Below the pieces are notes generated by a model. It did no database searches and was not told where the DNA came from. It worked only from the letters and a program-made list of their open reading frames with translations. The translations under genes and the position numbers were made by a program. Positions 16,426 through 24,410 of a stretch of DNA of 64,000 nucleotides are shown here, piece by piece (position 1 is the stretch's first letter; each line of letters begins with the position of its first letter). Origin of the DNA: Candidatus Gastranaerophilales bacterium. GTDB lineage: Bacteria; Cyanobacteriota; Vampirovibrionia; Gastranaerophilales; Gastranaerophilaceae. The stretch spans positions 62,001 through 126,000 of the forward strand of contig CALVEM010000003.1 of NCBI GenBank assembly GCA_944326605.1, in the 5' to 3' direction.

Positions 16426-17222
16426 CTAATATGTCATTTCCCAGTTGTCATTTAATATTTTCCCGAAACATCCCGCGCCATTCCAGGACTTTTTGCACAT
16501 AGAATTATAATAAGTATCTCTTATATCTTTAAGTGAACTGCCGCCGCAGATGCCTCTGGATTTGCAGGCAGGTGTAGCCCCCACTACATCTATTGAGCCG
16601 TCATCGTAAAATTCAACGTAGAATATATCTCTGCCACCTATATTAGGTCCCTGAGGACCATTTATATCAATTACCAGATGACCGTAATATGATGTAACTC
16701 CGTCAACAGTTGTAGAATAAACCTTAGGTGCATCAATAACAATTGATGCACCGCTTGCAAGAGTAACTACAGAAGCCATCGCCCAGTTTTTGTTTGTGTC
16801 AGTCGAAACTCCGTTTAAATTTCTATAACTTTCGGCAAAACAAGGTTCTTTTATAACAGTTCCGCAGTCGTTTACTACTTTAAAATAATTTAGAGTAAAT
16901 TCCTTCATTTTTGCCGCACTTGTCAATCCAGCTTCTCTTAGATTTACAGCATTTTGGTCCGTCATATAGCGGATAGAAGCCTGTTGAATTTCTGTATAAA
17001 CTTTATGTAGCTGTGTAACATAAACTTTTCTCTGGTGGTTTTGCATTAAAGTTGGTACGGTCATAGCCGATACTACACCAATAATCCCTAAAGTAACCAA
17101 CACCTCTGCCAGTGTAAATCCATAAAAATAGTTGCCAAAATTCCAAAACTCCCTAATACTGCTGGTCAAGCGGCTACGCTTGTCGGGGGGGGGGCAACTT
17201 CTAGAGCTTTTAAATCAATCAT
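16426..17222 (-). CDS. Pilin-like protein, out of frame by one C at a C10 tract
   Basis: The downstream frame encodes a type IV pilin-like/pseudopilin protein: cleavage-site region Y-G-F-T-L-A-E-V-L-V-T-L-G-I-I-G, hydrophobic helix, QNHQRKVYVTQLHK, and a Cys-rich C-terminal domain (NDCGTVIKEPC, ATPACKSRGICGG, NDNWEMTY). The only good start is the ATG at 17222, 9 nt after AAGGAGG and with a promoter at 17247-17275. Between this ATG and the pilin part lie 10 consecutive C (17194-17185) and the palindrome CAAGCGTAGCCGCTTG. With C10 translation stops after 18 codons; C11 (or C8) would join both parts with a 35-residue leader. A weak TTG at 17169 is the alternative start. A paralogue with the same arrangement is at 54032. 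Confidence 0.8.
17167..17194 (-). repeat. C10 homopolymer plus 16-nt palindrome, copy 1
   Basis: Ten G on the plus strand at 17185-17194 next to CAAGCGGCTACGCTTG (17167-17182). The same pair occurs at 54058-54084. Confidence 0.9.
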
Positions 17223-17246
17223 TTCTGCCTCCTTTTTGATATTTTT

Positions 17247-17275
17247 ATTATTTACCATGCTTGGTCATTTGTCAA
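17247..17275 (-). promoter_or_regulatory. Sigma70-type promoter of the pilin-like gene
   Basis: Minus strand TTGACA (17275-17270), 17-nt spacer, AATAAT (17252-17247), about 25 nt before the ATG at 17222. Confidence 0.6.
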
Positions 17276-17294
17276 TATTTAAGCAAGGGTACAT

Positions 17295-19238
17295 CTAACT
17301 CAGTCTTAAAACCTCATAAATATCCATTTTTTTTGCTTTTCCGCGTATTGTGACATCTGCAATTTTTATAACATCAACAATGTCGCTTACACAGGAGTAT
17401 GTAGTGCTGCTTATCAACAAATTCGTTTTATAGACTTTGTTATAGCTTTCAATGCGGCTTGCAAGATTAACCATGTCGCCTATTACAGTGTATTCAAGGC
17501 GTGTTTCGGAGCCGATATTGCCGACAAAGGCTTCTCCTGTATTAATGCCAATTCCGATTTCAATTTTTGGTTTACCTTCAAAAAGCCATTTGTCTTGAAG
17601 CTGGTCAACTTTTTTAAGCATTTCGCAGGCGCATTTAACTGCATTTTGAGGGTGATTTATGTCTTGTATGGGTTCGCCAAAGATTGCCATTACAGCATCG
17701 CCTATAAATTTATTGATTACTCCGTTATATTTTGTAATAATTGGTTCAATTTCCGAAAAATATTCGTTTAAAATAACCGAAACTTCTTCTGCGGTCATTT
17801 TTTCACTCATGCTTGTAAAACCTCTTATATCCGCAAATAAAACAGTTACGTTTGCTTTCTTGCCGCCAAGCTTAATGTCATCAATATTTTGGACAACATT
17901 TTTCATTATATCCTGAGACAGGTATTTCCCCATTGCGTTTTTAATTTTTTCTTTATTGCGTCCTTCAACGATAAAGCGGTAAGAATAGCCGAATATCATT
18001 GTACTCAGCTGAACTGCAAGCGGTGTAATTACGTCCGGCACTAAATTATGTTTAAAACATAAAACACAGAAGATAATATAAATGATTGCGCTGGCAATAA
18101 GAGTTAGCAGCGATGCAAGAAACGGAAAAATAAGTATTAATATAAATGTTACAACCGTAAAGAATGAAATTATCAGAAAATTAAGTAAGGGCGAAAATTT
18201 TATCATAAATTCATTATTCAGAAAGTTATTTAAAATGGTCGCCTGAATATCAACTCCGGGGTGGCTTAGTGAAATTGATGTTTCAAGAACGTCTTCAACT
18301 CCTATAGCATTTGCTCCCACAAGCACTATTTTGTTGTCAAATTCAGAAGGTGATATTAAAGGTTTTTTACCTTCTTTTATAAGTCTGTTTGAATTTATTA
18401 TATCTATGGCAGAATAATTTTTGTGTGAATAAGTCGAATTTTCACGGAGCTTGTAGTATTTTATATAGTGGTTTAAATCGCCGCTTTGTTTAATAACAGG
18501 GATCTTTAACCCTGTTTTATTTACAATAATATGATTATTGGTCAGTGTTATTTTATCTGTTTTATTTGCAAGCAGATAAGCACTCAGCGCAAGCGAAGGA
18601 TAAAAATTGTCGTTGTAGCTTATAAGGTCGTTTGATGTTCTTAAAACACCGTCAACAGGATTTAAATTGAGATTTACTGATCCTGCATATTGCTGAGCAT
18701 CAAAGTATGCCTGAGGAAACATTGTCAGGCTTTTATATTCGCTGTATCTTGAATTATTTTTTGTACGTCTGTCAGAAATATCAATTGAGAATTTTTTATG
18801 AAATTTACTGTCATAATCTGCCCCTTGCTCCGGATTTTCATAGTCAGAAGCAAGAGCCATGTACCCACCTATAAAATTAGGCGTTTTTTTCACTGTATCG
18901 AAAAAATAGTTGTCAGAATCTGCCGGTCTTTCCTTATCAAGGCTGCTTAATATTGAATCAAATACGACAACTTTTGCATTTGTTTTATTTAAATAATCAA
19001 AAATTTCTCCGTATAACGAGCGAGCCCATGGCCATCTGTAGCTGTCCAGCGATTTATCATCAATTACAATCAAGGATATACTATCTGAGCCCGTCATTGT
19101 TGCGTTAGCAGAATTTACAATTGTATCATAAATTGGATTTTCCCAGAAATTTAATGATACAAAAGCTATTATTAAAACCAAAAATATGTGAAAAAATATA
19201 GTTTTAAAAAAGAATGCTTTACCTTTGAATATTTTCAT
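17295..19238 (-). CDS. CHASE2-domain adenylate cyclase (class III)
   Basis: A 647-residue membrane signalling enzyme that makes cAMP from ATP. Order: N-terminal transmembrane helix (about 9-28); extracytoplasmic CHASE2 sensor (about 30-330, containing SLIVIDDKSLDSYRWPW and KIVLVGANAIGVEDVLET, typical of CHASE2); three transmembrane helices (about 345-435); then a class III cyclase domain (about 460-640). Cyclase motifs: VTVLFADIRGFTSMSE with the metal Asp, NKFIGDAVMAIFG with the purine-binding Lys and second metal Asp, and YTVIGDMVNLASRIES with the specificity Asp and the catalytic Asn and Arg. These residues favour ATP over GTP. Divergent from eda. The ligand of the sensor is unknown. Confidence 0.92.
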   Translation of the reverse strand: MKIFKGKAFFFKTIFFHIFLVLIIAFVSLNFWENPIYDTIVNSANATMTGSDSISLIVIDDKSLDSYRWPWARSLYGEIFDYLNKTNAKVVVFDSILSSLDKERPADSDNYFFDTVKKTPNFIGGYMALASDYENPEQGADYDSKFHKKFSIDISDRRTKNNSRYSEYKSLTMFPQAYFDAQQYAGSVNLNLNPVDGVLRTSNDLISYNDNFYPSLALSAYLLANKTDKITLTNNHIIVNKTGLKIPVIKQSGDLNHYIKYYKLRENSTYSHKNYSAIDIINSNRLIKEGKKPLISPSEFDNKIVLVGANAIGVEDVLETSISLSHPGVDIQATILNNFLNNEFMIKFSPLLNFLIISFFTVVTFILILIFPFLASLLTLIASAIIYIIFCVLCFKHNLVPDVITPLAVQLSTMIFGYSYRFIVEGRNKEKIKNAMGKYLSQDIMKNVVQNIDDIKLGGKKANVTVLFADIRGFTSMSEKMTAEEVSVILNEYFSEIEPIITKYNGVINKFIGDAVMAIFGEPIQDINHPQNAVKCACEMLKKVDQLQDKWLFEGKPKIEIGIGINTGEAFVGNIGSETRLEYTVIGDMVNLASRIESYNKVYKTNLLISSTTYSCVSDIVDVIKIADVTIRGKAKKMDIYEVLRLS

Positions 19239-19259
19239 TTCAATTATCCCTTTATTTTA

Positions 19260-19268
19260 TGATATAAT
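19260..19268 (+). promoter_or_regulatory. Extended -10 of the eda operon
   Basis: TG-A-TATAAT at 19260-19268 with no convincing -35, 23 nt before the eda ATG and followed by AAAGGAT. Confidence 0.45.
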
Positions 19269-19291
19269 AAATTTTGGAAAAAGGATAGACT

Positions 19292-19900
19292 ATGACAGAA
19301 AATTTAATTAAACTTTTGGCTGAAGAGAAAGTTTTCCCTATTGTACGAAACAGAGACCCGAAAATTGCTCTTGACATTGCAAATGCTCTTATAGAAGGCG
19401 GAATAAAGGCTCTTGAAATAAATGTTGAAACCCCTTCTATTTATAAAGTAATAGAAGAAGTATCAAAATCAGCTTATGTTTGCGCGGGCGGTGTAATAAC
19501 ATCAATGCAGGCAGATGCAGCCATTTTATCCGGCGCAAAAATTTTATCATCTCCGGTTTTTTCAATGAATCTTGTTAAAATTTCAAAAGATAAACAAATT
19601 CCGTATATAGCAGGAACTTCTACCGCAAATGAAGCATATAACGCATGGAAAGCGCGTATTCCGCTAATAAAAATTTACCCTATTACAGCTATGGGCGGAG
19701 CAATGTATGTTGAAGATTTGTTAAGACCCATGCCGTTTTTAAATATTATGCCCTTAGGGAATGTTAAAATTGATGAAATCAAGTCTTATATTAATGCGGG
19801 TGCTTCTGTTGTAGGTGTAGGTCGTGATTTCTACGAAAATTACTCTTTAAATGAAATAACTAAAAGAGTTAAAAAAGTATTAAAAGAATTAAAGGGTTAA
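19292..19900 (+). CDS. eda: KDPG aldolase
   Basis: A 202-residue class I aldolase of the KDPG/KHG family, cleaving 2-keto-3-deoxy-6-phosphogluconate to pyruvate and glyceraldehyde-3-phosphate. Motifs: VFPIVRNRDPKIALDIANAL, ALEINVETP with the catalytic Glu, CAGGVITSMQADAAILSGA, and PLIKIYPITAMGG with the Schiff-base Lys. Next comes kdgK two bases later, so together they turn 2-keto-3-deoxygluconate into central metabolites. The ATG follows AAAGGAT. Length is typical. Confidence 0.93.
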   Translation: MTENLIKLLAEEKVFPIVRNRDPKIALDIANALIEGGIKALEINVETPSIYKVIEEVSKSAYVCAGGVITSMQADAAILSGAKILSSPVFSMNLVKISKDKQIPYIAGTSTANEAYNAWKARIPLIKIYPITAMGGAMYVEDLLRPMPFLNIMPLGNVKIDEIKSYINAGASVVGVGRDFYENYSLNEITKRVKKVLKELKG

Positions 19901-19902
19901 CA

Positions 19903-20847
19903 ATGGATCAAAAACTTGATATTATAGCTATTGGAGAAAGTTTAATAGAATTATCAACGAATGCAAAATTGTCTGATGCCGGCTGCCTTTATAAAAGCTA
20001 CGGCGGTGATGCTTTAGCCACAGCGATTGCGGCATTAAGAATGGGTTCAAAAGTCGGTTTTGTGACAAGAATTGGAGATGATCCGTTTAAAAATTTTTTG
20101 CTGGATAGCTGGGAAGCGGAAGGGCTTGATGTATCACAGGTAAAATTAACAAATGAGGCAAACGGGTTATATATCATTGCCCGTCCTTCACTTGATGAAA
20201 AAGAAATTGTACATTACAGAAAAAAAATAGCACCTTCAAAACTTTCAATTGATGACATAAATGAAGATTATATTAAAAATTCTTCGGTAGTATACGCTTC
20301 AGGGGTTACACAATCTCTTTCTCCTTCAGCTGATGAGGCTGTTGAATATACATTTAAAATTGCCAAAGAAAACGGCATAACTACAGCTTATGACCCGAAT
20401 TATTATTCAAAATTAACAACGCCTGATGATGCTAAAGAGGCTTTTTCAAGAATAAATTCTTATGTTGATATTATGTTTATGAATACAAAGCATGACGCAA
20501 TTAATATCTTAGAGATCGACTCTTACGAAAATGCTATAAAAAAACTCTGGGATATGGGAATTTCTACTGTTGTTTTAAAATCTATTGAAAGGAGAGGATA
20601 TTATACCGGATATAACGGTAACATTGCATTTACTGAATTTTATTCATCTGATTACATAGATACAACATGTTCCGGTGATGTCTTTAACGGCGGTTTTTTG
20701 CATGCTCTTACACATGGCTTTACACCGCTTGAAGCTACAAAATTCGCATCTATTCTTGCAGGCTTGCAGGCTCAGGGTATAGGTGCAATCAAATCAATTC
20801 CCTATAAAGATCAAGTTTATTCAATCTACAGAGGTAACAATGGTTAA
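19903..20847 (+). CDS. kdgK: 2-keto-3-deoxygluconate kinase (PfkB family)
   Basis: A 314-residue ribokinase-like sugar kinase: AIGESLIEL start, YGGDALATAIAALRMGSKVGFVTRIGDDPF (substrate site, residues about 35-65), DPNYYSKL, and the catalytic/anion-hole motif DTTCSGDVFNGGFLHAL with the general-base Asp. KDG kinase is supported both by similarity to the KdgK subgroup and by its position after eda, which consumes the product KDPG. It overlaps the csaB start by 8 bases. Confidence 0.85.
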   Translation: MDQKLDIIAIGESLIELSTNAKLSDAGCLYKSYGGDALATAIAALRMGSKVGFVTRIGDDPFKNFLLDSWEAEGLDVSQVKLTNEANGLYIIARPSLDEKEIVHYRKKIAPSKLSIDDINEDYIKNSSVVYASGVTQSLSPSADEAVEYTFKIAKENGITTAYDPNYYSKLTTPDDAKEAFSRINSYVDIMFMNTKHDAINILEIDSYENAIKKLWDMGISTVVLKSIERRGYYTGYNGNIAFTEFYSSDYIDTTCSGDVFNGGFLHALTHGFTPLEATKFASILAGLQAQGIGAIKSIPYKDQVYSIYRGNNG

Positions 20848-21850
20848 GGCTGTTATTTCCGGCTATTACGGATTTAAAAATTTTGGAGACGAAGCTATAC
20901 TTTCTGTTTTAACTAATCATTTAAAAGCTTTAGATGTTGATGTTACTGTATTTTCTTCTGATCCTGAATTTACTAAAAATTCATATAATGTAAATTCAGT
21001 AAATAGTTTTGATTTTAAAAAGATTATAGCTGCAATAAAAAATTCAGATTTTGTAATATCAGGCGGCGGAAGCCTTTTGCAAGATGTTACAAGTTTAAAA
21101 AGTCTTGTATATTATTCTTTGATTATTGCAGCAGGGCTGTTTTTTAATAAAAAAGTAATAGTATTTGCTCAAGGGATAGGACCTGTAAATAATAAATTAG
21201 CCCGTTTTATTATTATGAATTTATTGAAGCAGTGTTCTCTGGTTACCGTAAGAGATGAAGAAAGTTATAATTTATTGAACAAATTCGGTGTACAAGCAAA
21301 ACAGGTATGTGACCCAATTTTTTCTCTTAATATAAACTCACAAACATCAGATGATTCCGTGGGGGTTCAATTGAGAGATTTTAAGACAATGAATTATAAT
21401 CTGCTCAATAAGCTGGCATTGCTGGTTTCAAATTATTTTAGCGACAAAAAAATTAAGATTTTTTCACTGCAGGAAGCTCTTGATCTAGAGCTGTGCAAAA
21501 AATTTGAAAATTTGCTGCATACTGTTAATCCGGATATAAAAACAGAAATCGTAACTGATAGCATAATTAATGAGATTTCATCTCTTGAATATATGATTGG
21601 TATGAGATTTCATGCGCTTCTTGCGGCCATAAAATGCGGAGTTAAAACCTGTGCGATTAATTATGATATCAAAGTAGAAAAATTAGCTAAAGAAGCATGT
21701 CTACCGGTTATTTCCATGGATTTTCATGAAAATGTTGCTGAAATTTATTCAAAAATACAAAATCTCAAAAGAGATGAACTTTTGAGATTTACAAAAACGA
21801 AATCATTTGACTGGTCGGATTTTGATAAATTATTCTTCGCCACCAAATAA
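20840..21850 (+). CDS. csaB: Polysaccharide pyruvyl transferase CsaB
   Basis: A 336-residue pyruvyl transferase. CsaB adds ketal-pyruvate from phosphoenolpyruvate to secondary cell-wall polysaccharides, which anchors SLH-domain surface proteins. Motifs: ISGYYGFKNFGDEAILSVL at the N-terminus, VISGGGSLLQDVTSLKS, FAQGIGPVNNKLARF, and the C-terminal MIGMRFHALLAAIKCGVK. I start at the ATG at 20840, preceded by AGAGGT; an earlier in-frame ATG would lie deep inside kdgK. It shares the eda-kdgK operon and ends with a 21-base overlap with a convergent gene. Confidence 0.88.
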   Translation: MVKAVISGYYGFKNFGDEAILSVLTNHLKALDVDVTVFSSDPEFTKNSYNVNSVNSFDFKKIIAAIKNSDFVISGGGSLLQDVTSLKSLVYYSLIIAAGLFFNKKVIVFAQGIGPVNNKLARFIIMNLLKQCSLVTVRDEESYNLLNKFGVQAKQVCDPIFSLNINSQTSDDSVGVQLRDFKTMNYNLLNKLALLVSNYFSDKKIKIFSLQEALDLELCKKFENLLHTVNPDIKTEIVTDSIINEISSLEYMIGMRFHALLAAIKCGVKTCAINYDIKVEKLAKEACLPVISMDFHENVAEIYSKIQNLKRDELLRFTKTKSFDWSDFDKLFFATK

Positions 21851-22882
21851 ATTTTTATAATTTTTAGTTAATGTGTCTGAAAAAGTTGATGTTTTCGGAT
21901 CAATCATTGCTTTTGACCAGTTTACATAATCTGTTGAATTAAACTGACCGTCTTGTTTCCCTTCCGAATCAGTGTCTATTGTCGCCATTGTTGCGGCTAT
22001 TTCTTTCCAGTCAGCCTTGCCGTCCTGATTTAAATCCATTCTGCTGAATGCAATTTTAGCACCGTTTCTTATATTTTGTTTTTCCTCTTCAGTTGCGTTT
22101 GACGGAAGTCTTGAAAGTTCGTAATTAATATATTCTTCCATTGTTAATTCCTGATCTACTGTTCCTGACGAATTTTTTTCCATATAAGCAGCGAACGATT
22201 TTGCAATGCCAGACAAATCTTTCTTATATTCTTCTTTGTTTTCATTATCTGAAAGTATTATTTTTTTGCCGTCAACAGGTGCACCGTCTTTATCTACCAT
22301 TTTTGCGGTTCCTTCATCAAATGTTTTGCCGTTTACAGTACTTTGATCAGCGTCCCATTTACCGGCATATTCATTGTTCTGTTTTTTTAGACCTGCAATA
22401 CCGCCTGTTGCTGAATTTGAATTCCCTGTTGCCTGTGTTCCTGGATTTTGAGCGTTTAACTGTTCCATATACATTCTTCCGTATGCATAAGGATCCATGC
22501 CGCCGGTCAAACCCATCATCCCCATATTCATTCCCGTCATTGGCATTCCTGTCATGCCCATACCGGTTCCCATATATGACATTGGGTTAAACATTCCTGT
22601 CATATTCCCCATGCCAAACAGGTTACCGCCTAAAAGGTTCATTCCAATCGGATAATTACAACCTGTTCCGAGCATACCAGCCCAAATGCTTCCGCCTCCG
22701 CAGCAGCCTCTTCTATTGTTCATATCGTGTATCATAGCACCGGTAAATCCGACAGTAAAAGCTGTCATGCCCGCTGCAGTAATACCCTTTTGAATATTAC
22801 CGTTGTTCCAGCCTTTTTTAATACTCTGACCGATTTTATTAAAAAATGATGAATTACCTTGTGTACCTGATACTTCTGTCAT
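21830..22882 (-). CDS. EF-hand protein with Gly/Met-rich N-terminus (motif regulon)
   Basis: A 350-residue protein. Residues about 25-50 are weakly hydrophobic (GITAAGMTAFTVGFTGAMIH), followed by a CCGGG patch and a Gly/Met-rich low-complexity region (about 65-135, NLFGMGNMTGMFNPMSYMGT, repeated GMTGMPMTGM). The C-terminal half contains a canonical EF-hand loop DLNQDGKADWKE (calcium ligands at positions 1, 3, 5, 9 and 12) and a degenerate second loop DTDSEGKQDGQFNSTDY. Calcium binding is therefore likely. It is preceded by bipartite motif site 3. Convergent 21-base overlap with csaB. Function unknown. Confidence 0.8.
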   Translation of the reverse strand: MTEVSGTQGNSSFFNKIGQSIKKGWNNGNIQKGITAAGMTAFTVGFTGAMIHDMNNRRGCCGGGSIWAGMLGTGCNYPIGMNLLGGNLFGMGNMTGMFNPMSYMGTGMGMTGMPMTGMNMGMMGLTGGMDPYAYGRMYMEQLNAQNPGTQATGNSNSATGGIAGLKKQNNEYAGKWDADQSTVNGKTFDEGTAKMVDKDGAPVDGKKIILSDNENKEEYKKDLSGIAKSFAAYMEKNSSGTVDQELTMEEYINYELSRLPSNATEEEKQNIRNGAKIAFSRMDLNQDGKADWKEIAATMATIDTDSEGKQDGQFNSTDYVNWSKAMIDPKTSTFSDTLTKNYKNLFGGEE

Positions 22883-22909
22883 AATAATTCCAATAGTTAT
22901 ATACTTTAT

Positions 22910-22941
22910 ATATATAAAGTATTGAAAATGTTAAAAATTGC
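22910..22941 (-). promoter_or_regulatory. Bipartite promoter motif, site 3
   Basis: Gene orientation: GCAATT (22941-22936), 13 nt, ATACTTTATATAT (from 22922), about 28 nt upstream of the start at 22882. An overlapping repeat of ATATACTTTATA lies immediately downstream. Confidence 0.65.
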
Positions 22942-22975
22942 ATATTATATTATTTTTTATTAATATTTCTTAATG

Positions 22976-23004
22976 AAAAAAAGAACTCTAATATGAGTTC
23001 TTTT
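22976..23004 (-). terminator. Terminator after tRNA-Leu
   Basis: Minus-strand stem AAAAGAACTC / GAGTTCTTTT with loop ATATTA, running into a T tract. Confidence 0.8.
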
Positions 23005-23011
23005 GAAGATT

Positions 23012-23097
23012 TGCCCTGGGCCAGACTTGAACTGGCACTGGATTTAACTCCAACCGGATTTTAAGTCCGACGCGTCTACCGATTCCGCCACCAGGGC
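23012..23097 (-). tRNA. tRNA-Leu (anticodon TAA)
   Basis: On the minus strand the acceptor GCCCTGG (5') pairs with CCAGGGC (3'). The D-loop reads GGAATCGGTAGACGC, the anticodon stem-loop GGACTTAAAATCC carries TAA in the loop CTTAAAA, a long class II variable arm follows, and the T-loop is GTTCAAGTC. The 3' CCA is not encoded. Length is about 86 nt including the discriminator A. Confidence 0.95.
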
Positions 23098-23183
23098 TTA
23101 TTTAATTTTGAAATAAAATCCTGCTTTTATGCTTAGCGACAAGATTTTGAGCAAATTTATATTAACTTAAACATATAGTTATG

Positions 23184-24395
23184 TCAAGAAATTTGTTTGT
23201 CTTTATATTTAGAAATATACTTATCAAAATCATTAATTTTAGTTTTTAAATTATTGTTTATCCTTGCAAGTTCCGTTTTTACAAGGGTTTCATTAGAAAG
23301 CTTTGCAGCTCCGAAAAGAGGAGGATATTTTATATTTTGTAAGAATAAATTTTTGAAAGATTTAATATCGTTATAGTCTTTTTGGTCAATAAATGAATTA
23401 AACTCAGCCAATTCAATAAATAAATCCCCCAGTTCTATTTTTGCTTTTATAATTTTTTTTGCGGCTAAGAATTTATTTATTCTTTGTGTAAAAGAAAGAA
23501 TTTTTTCATAATATGATTTTATTTTTACTTTTTTATCGGTTAAAAATCCGGTAAAATATTGCATTGTTTGTTCATATCCTGATTGAATAAGTTCATTTCT
23601 TTTTGCTTCACTCATATTAAAATCAACTATAACAATATCTCCTGTATTCAAAACAATGTAATCGAATTTATCATTATTTTCGTAAATGCTCGTGATAAAT
23701 GCGGTTGACATTGCTGTCATGCAGCTGTATACGGCATTAGCATAATCAATGCCGGATATATTATTTTTGTCATAGTCACCTTCAAGTCTGAATTCAAGTA
23801 TTCTGGCATTTTCATTAAGCAAATTTTTTGAAAGTTTCCACATAGGATAGCTTTTTTGAAGGTCCCCGTCGACCAGAAGCGTATTGTTGTATTCTATGGG
23901 CTTCATAAGCCCCGGCATACATGATGAAATACGGATAGCTGAAGCGATCTCATAATCAGGGGTCTCAAATCTGGAAAATTCTTTGCACTCAAAATTTGAA
24001 AGGTCAGTTGTTATAATAACAAGATTTTTTGCAATATCTTTAAAAGTAACTGCTTTATTTGCTCCTTTTTTGTATTTTTCTCCGTAAAATTTTGCTTCTA
24101 TAAGTTCTCTTACCCATTCTAAAAATACTTCGCCTTTACTTATTGCAAACAGAGGACCAATGCCTATTGAAATGTCTTTGAATAATTCAAAATTAACTTT
24201 AATAAATATTTGTTTAAGTTCTTCTGCGGTATAGCCTACAGCAAGAAGTGCCGCAATTATCGAGCCCACTGAAGAGCCTCCGAAAGTCTCAATTTCGAGC
24301 CCCAACTCTTCCATTGCTTTTATTGCGCCGATATAAGAAACCCCGCGTATTGCTCCGCCGCCGAATAAACATGTGTATTTCAAATTATTGTCCAT
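23184..24395 (-). CDS. Patatin-like phospholipase
   Basis: A 403-residue lipid acyl hydrolase. The N-terminal patatin domain has the oxyanion motif FGGGAIRGVSYIGA (about 11-24), the nucleophile elbow GGSSVGSI (Ser near residue 42), and the dyad Asp in LLVDGDLQKSYP (D-G-D where most members have D-G-G or D-G-A). The C-terminal 120 residues are charged and helical, with no known domain. No signal peptide, so it probably acts in the cytoplasm or is secreted by another route. It is 15 nt downstream of a membrane glycosyltransferase-like gene on the same strand. Confidence 0.87.
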   Translation of the reverse strand: MDNNLKYTCLFGGGAIRGVSYIGAIKAMEELGLEIETFGGSSVGSIIAALLAVGYTAEELKQIFIKVNFELFKDISIGIGPLFAISKGEVFLEWVRELIEAKFYGEKYKKGANKAVTFKDIAKNLVIITTDLSNFECKEFSRFETPDYEIASAIRISSCMPGLMKPIEYNNTLLVDGDLQKSYPMWKLSKNLLNENARILEFRLEGDYDKNNISGIDYANAVYSCMTAMSTAFITSIYENNDKFDYIVLNTGDIVIVDFNMSEAKRNELIQSGYEQTMQYFTGFLTDKKVKIKSYYEKILSFTQRINKFLAAKKIIKAKIELGDLFIELAEFNSFIDQKDYNDIKSFKNLFLQNIKYPPLFGAAKLSNETLVKTELARINNNLKTKINDFDKYISKYKDKQIS

Positions 24396-24410
24396 ATTTT
24401 AATTATACTC

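Noticed and set aside
22141-22590. 149-codon frame opposite the EF-hand gene
   Set aside because: Shadow of the Gly/Met-rich coding region; no ribosome-binding site or plausible composition.
23098-23183. Second tRNA or tRNA-like fold next to tRNA-Leu
   Set aside because: No acceptor stem or T-loop could be found.
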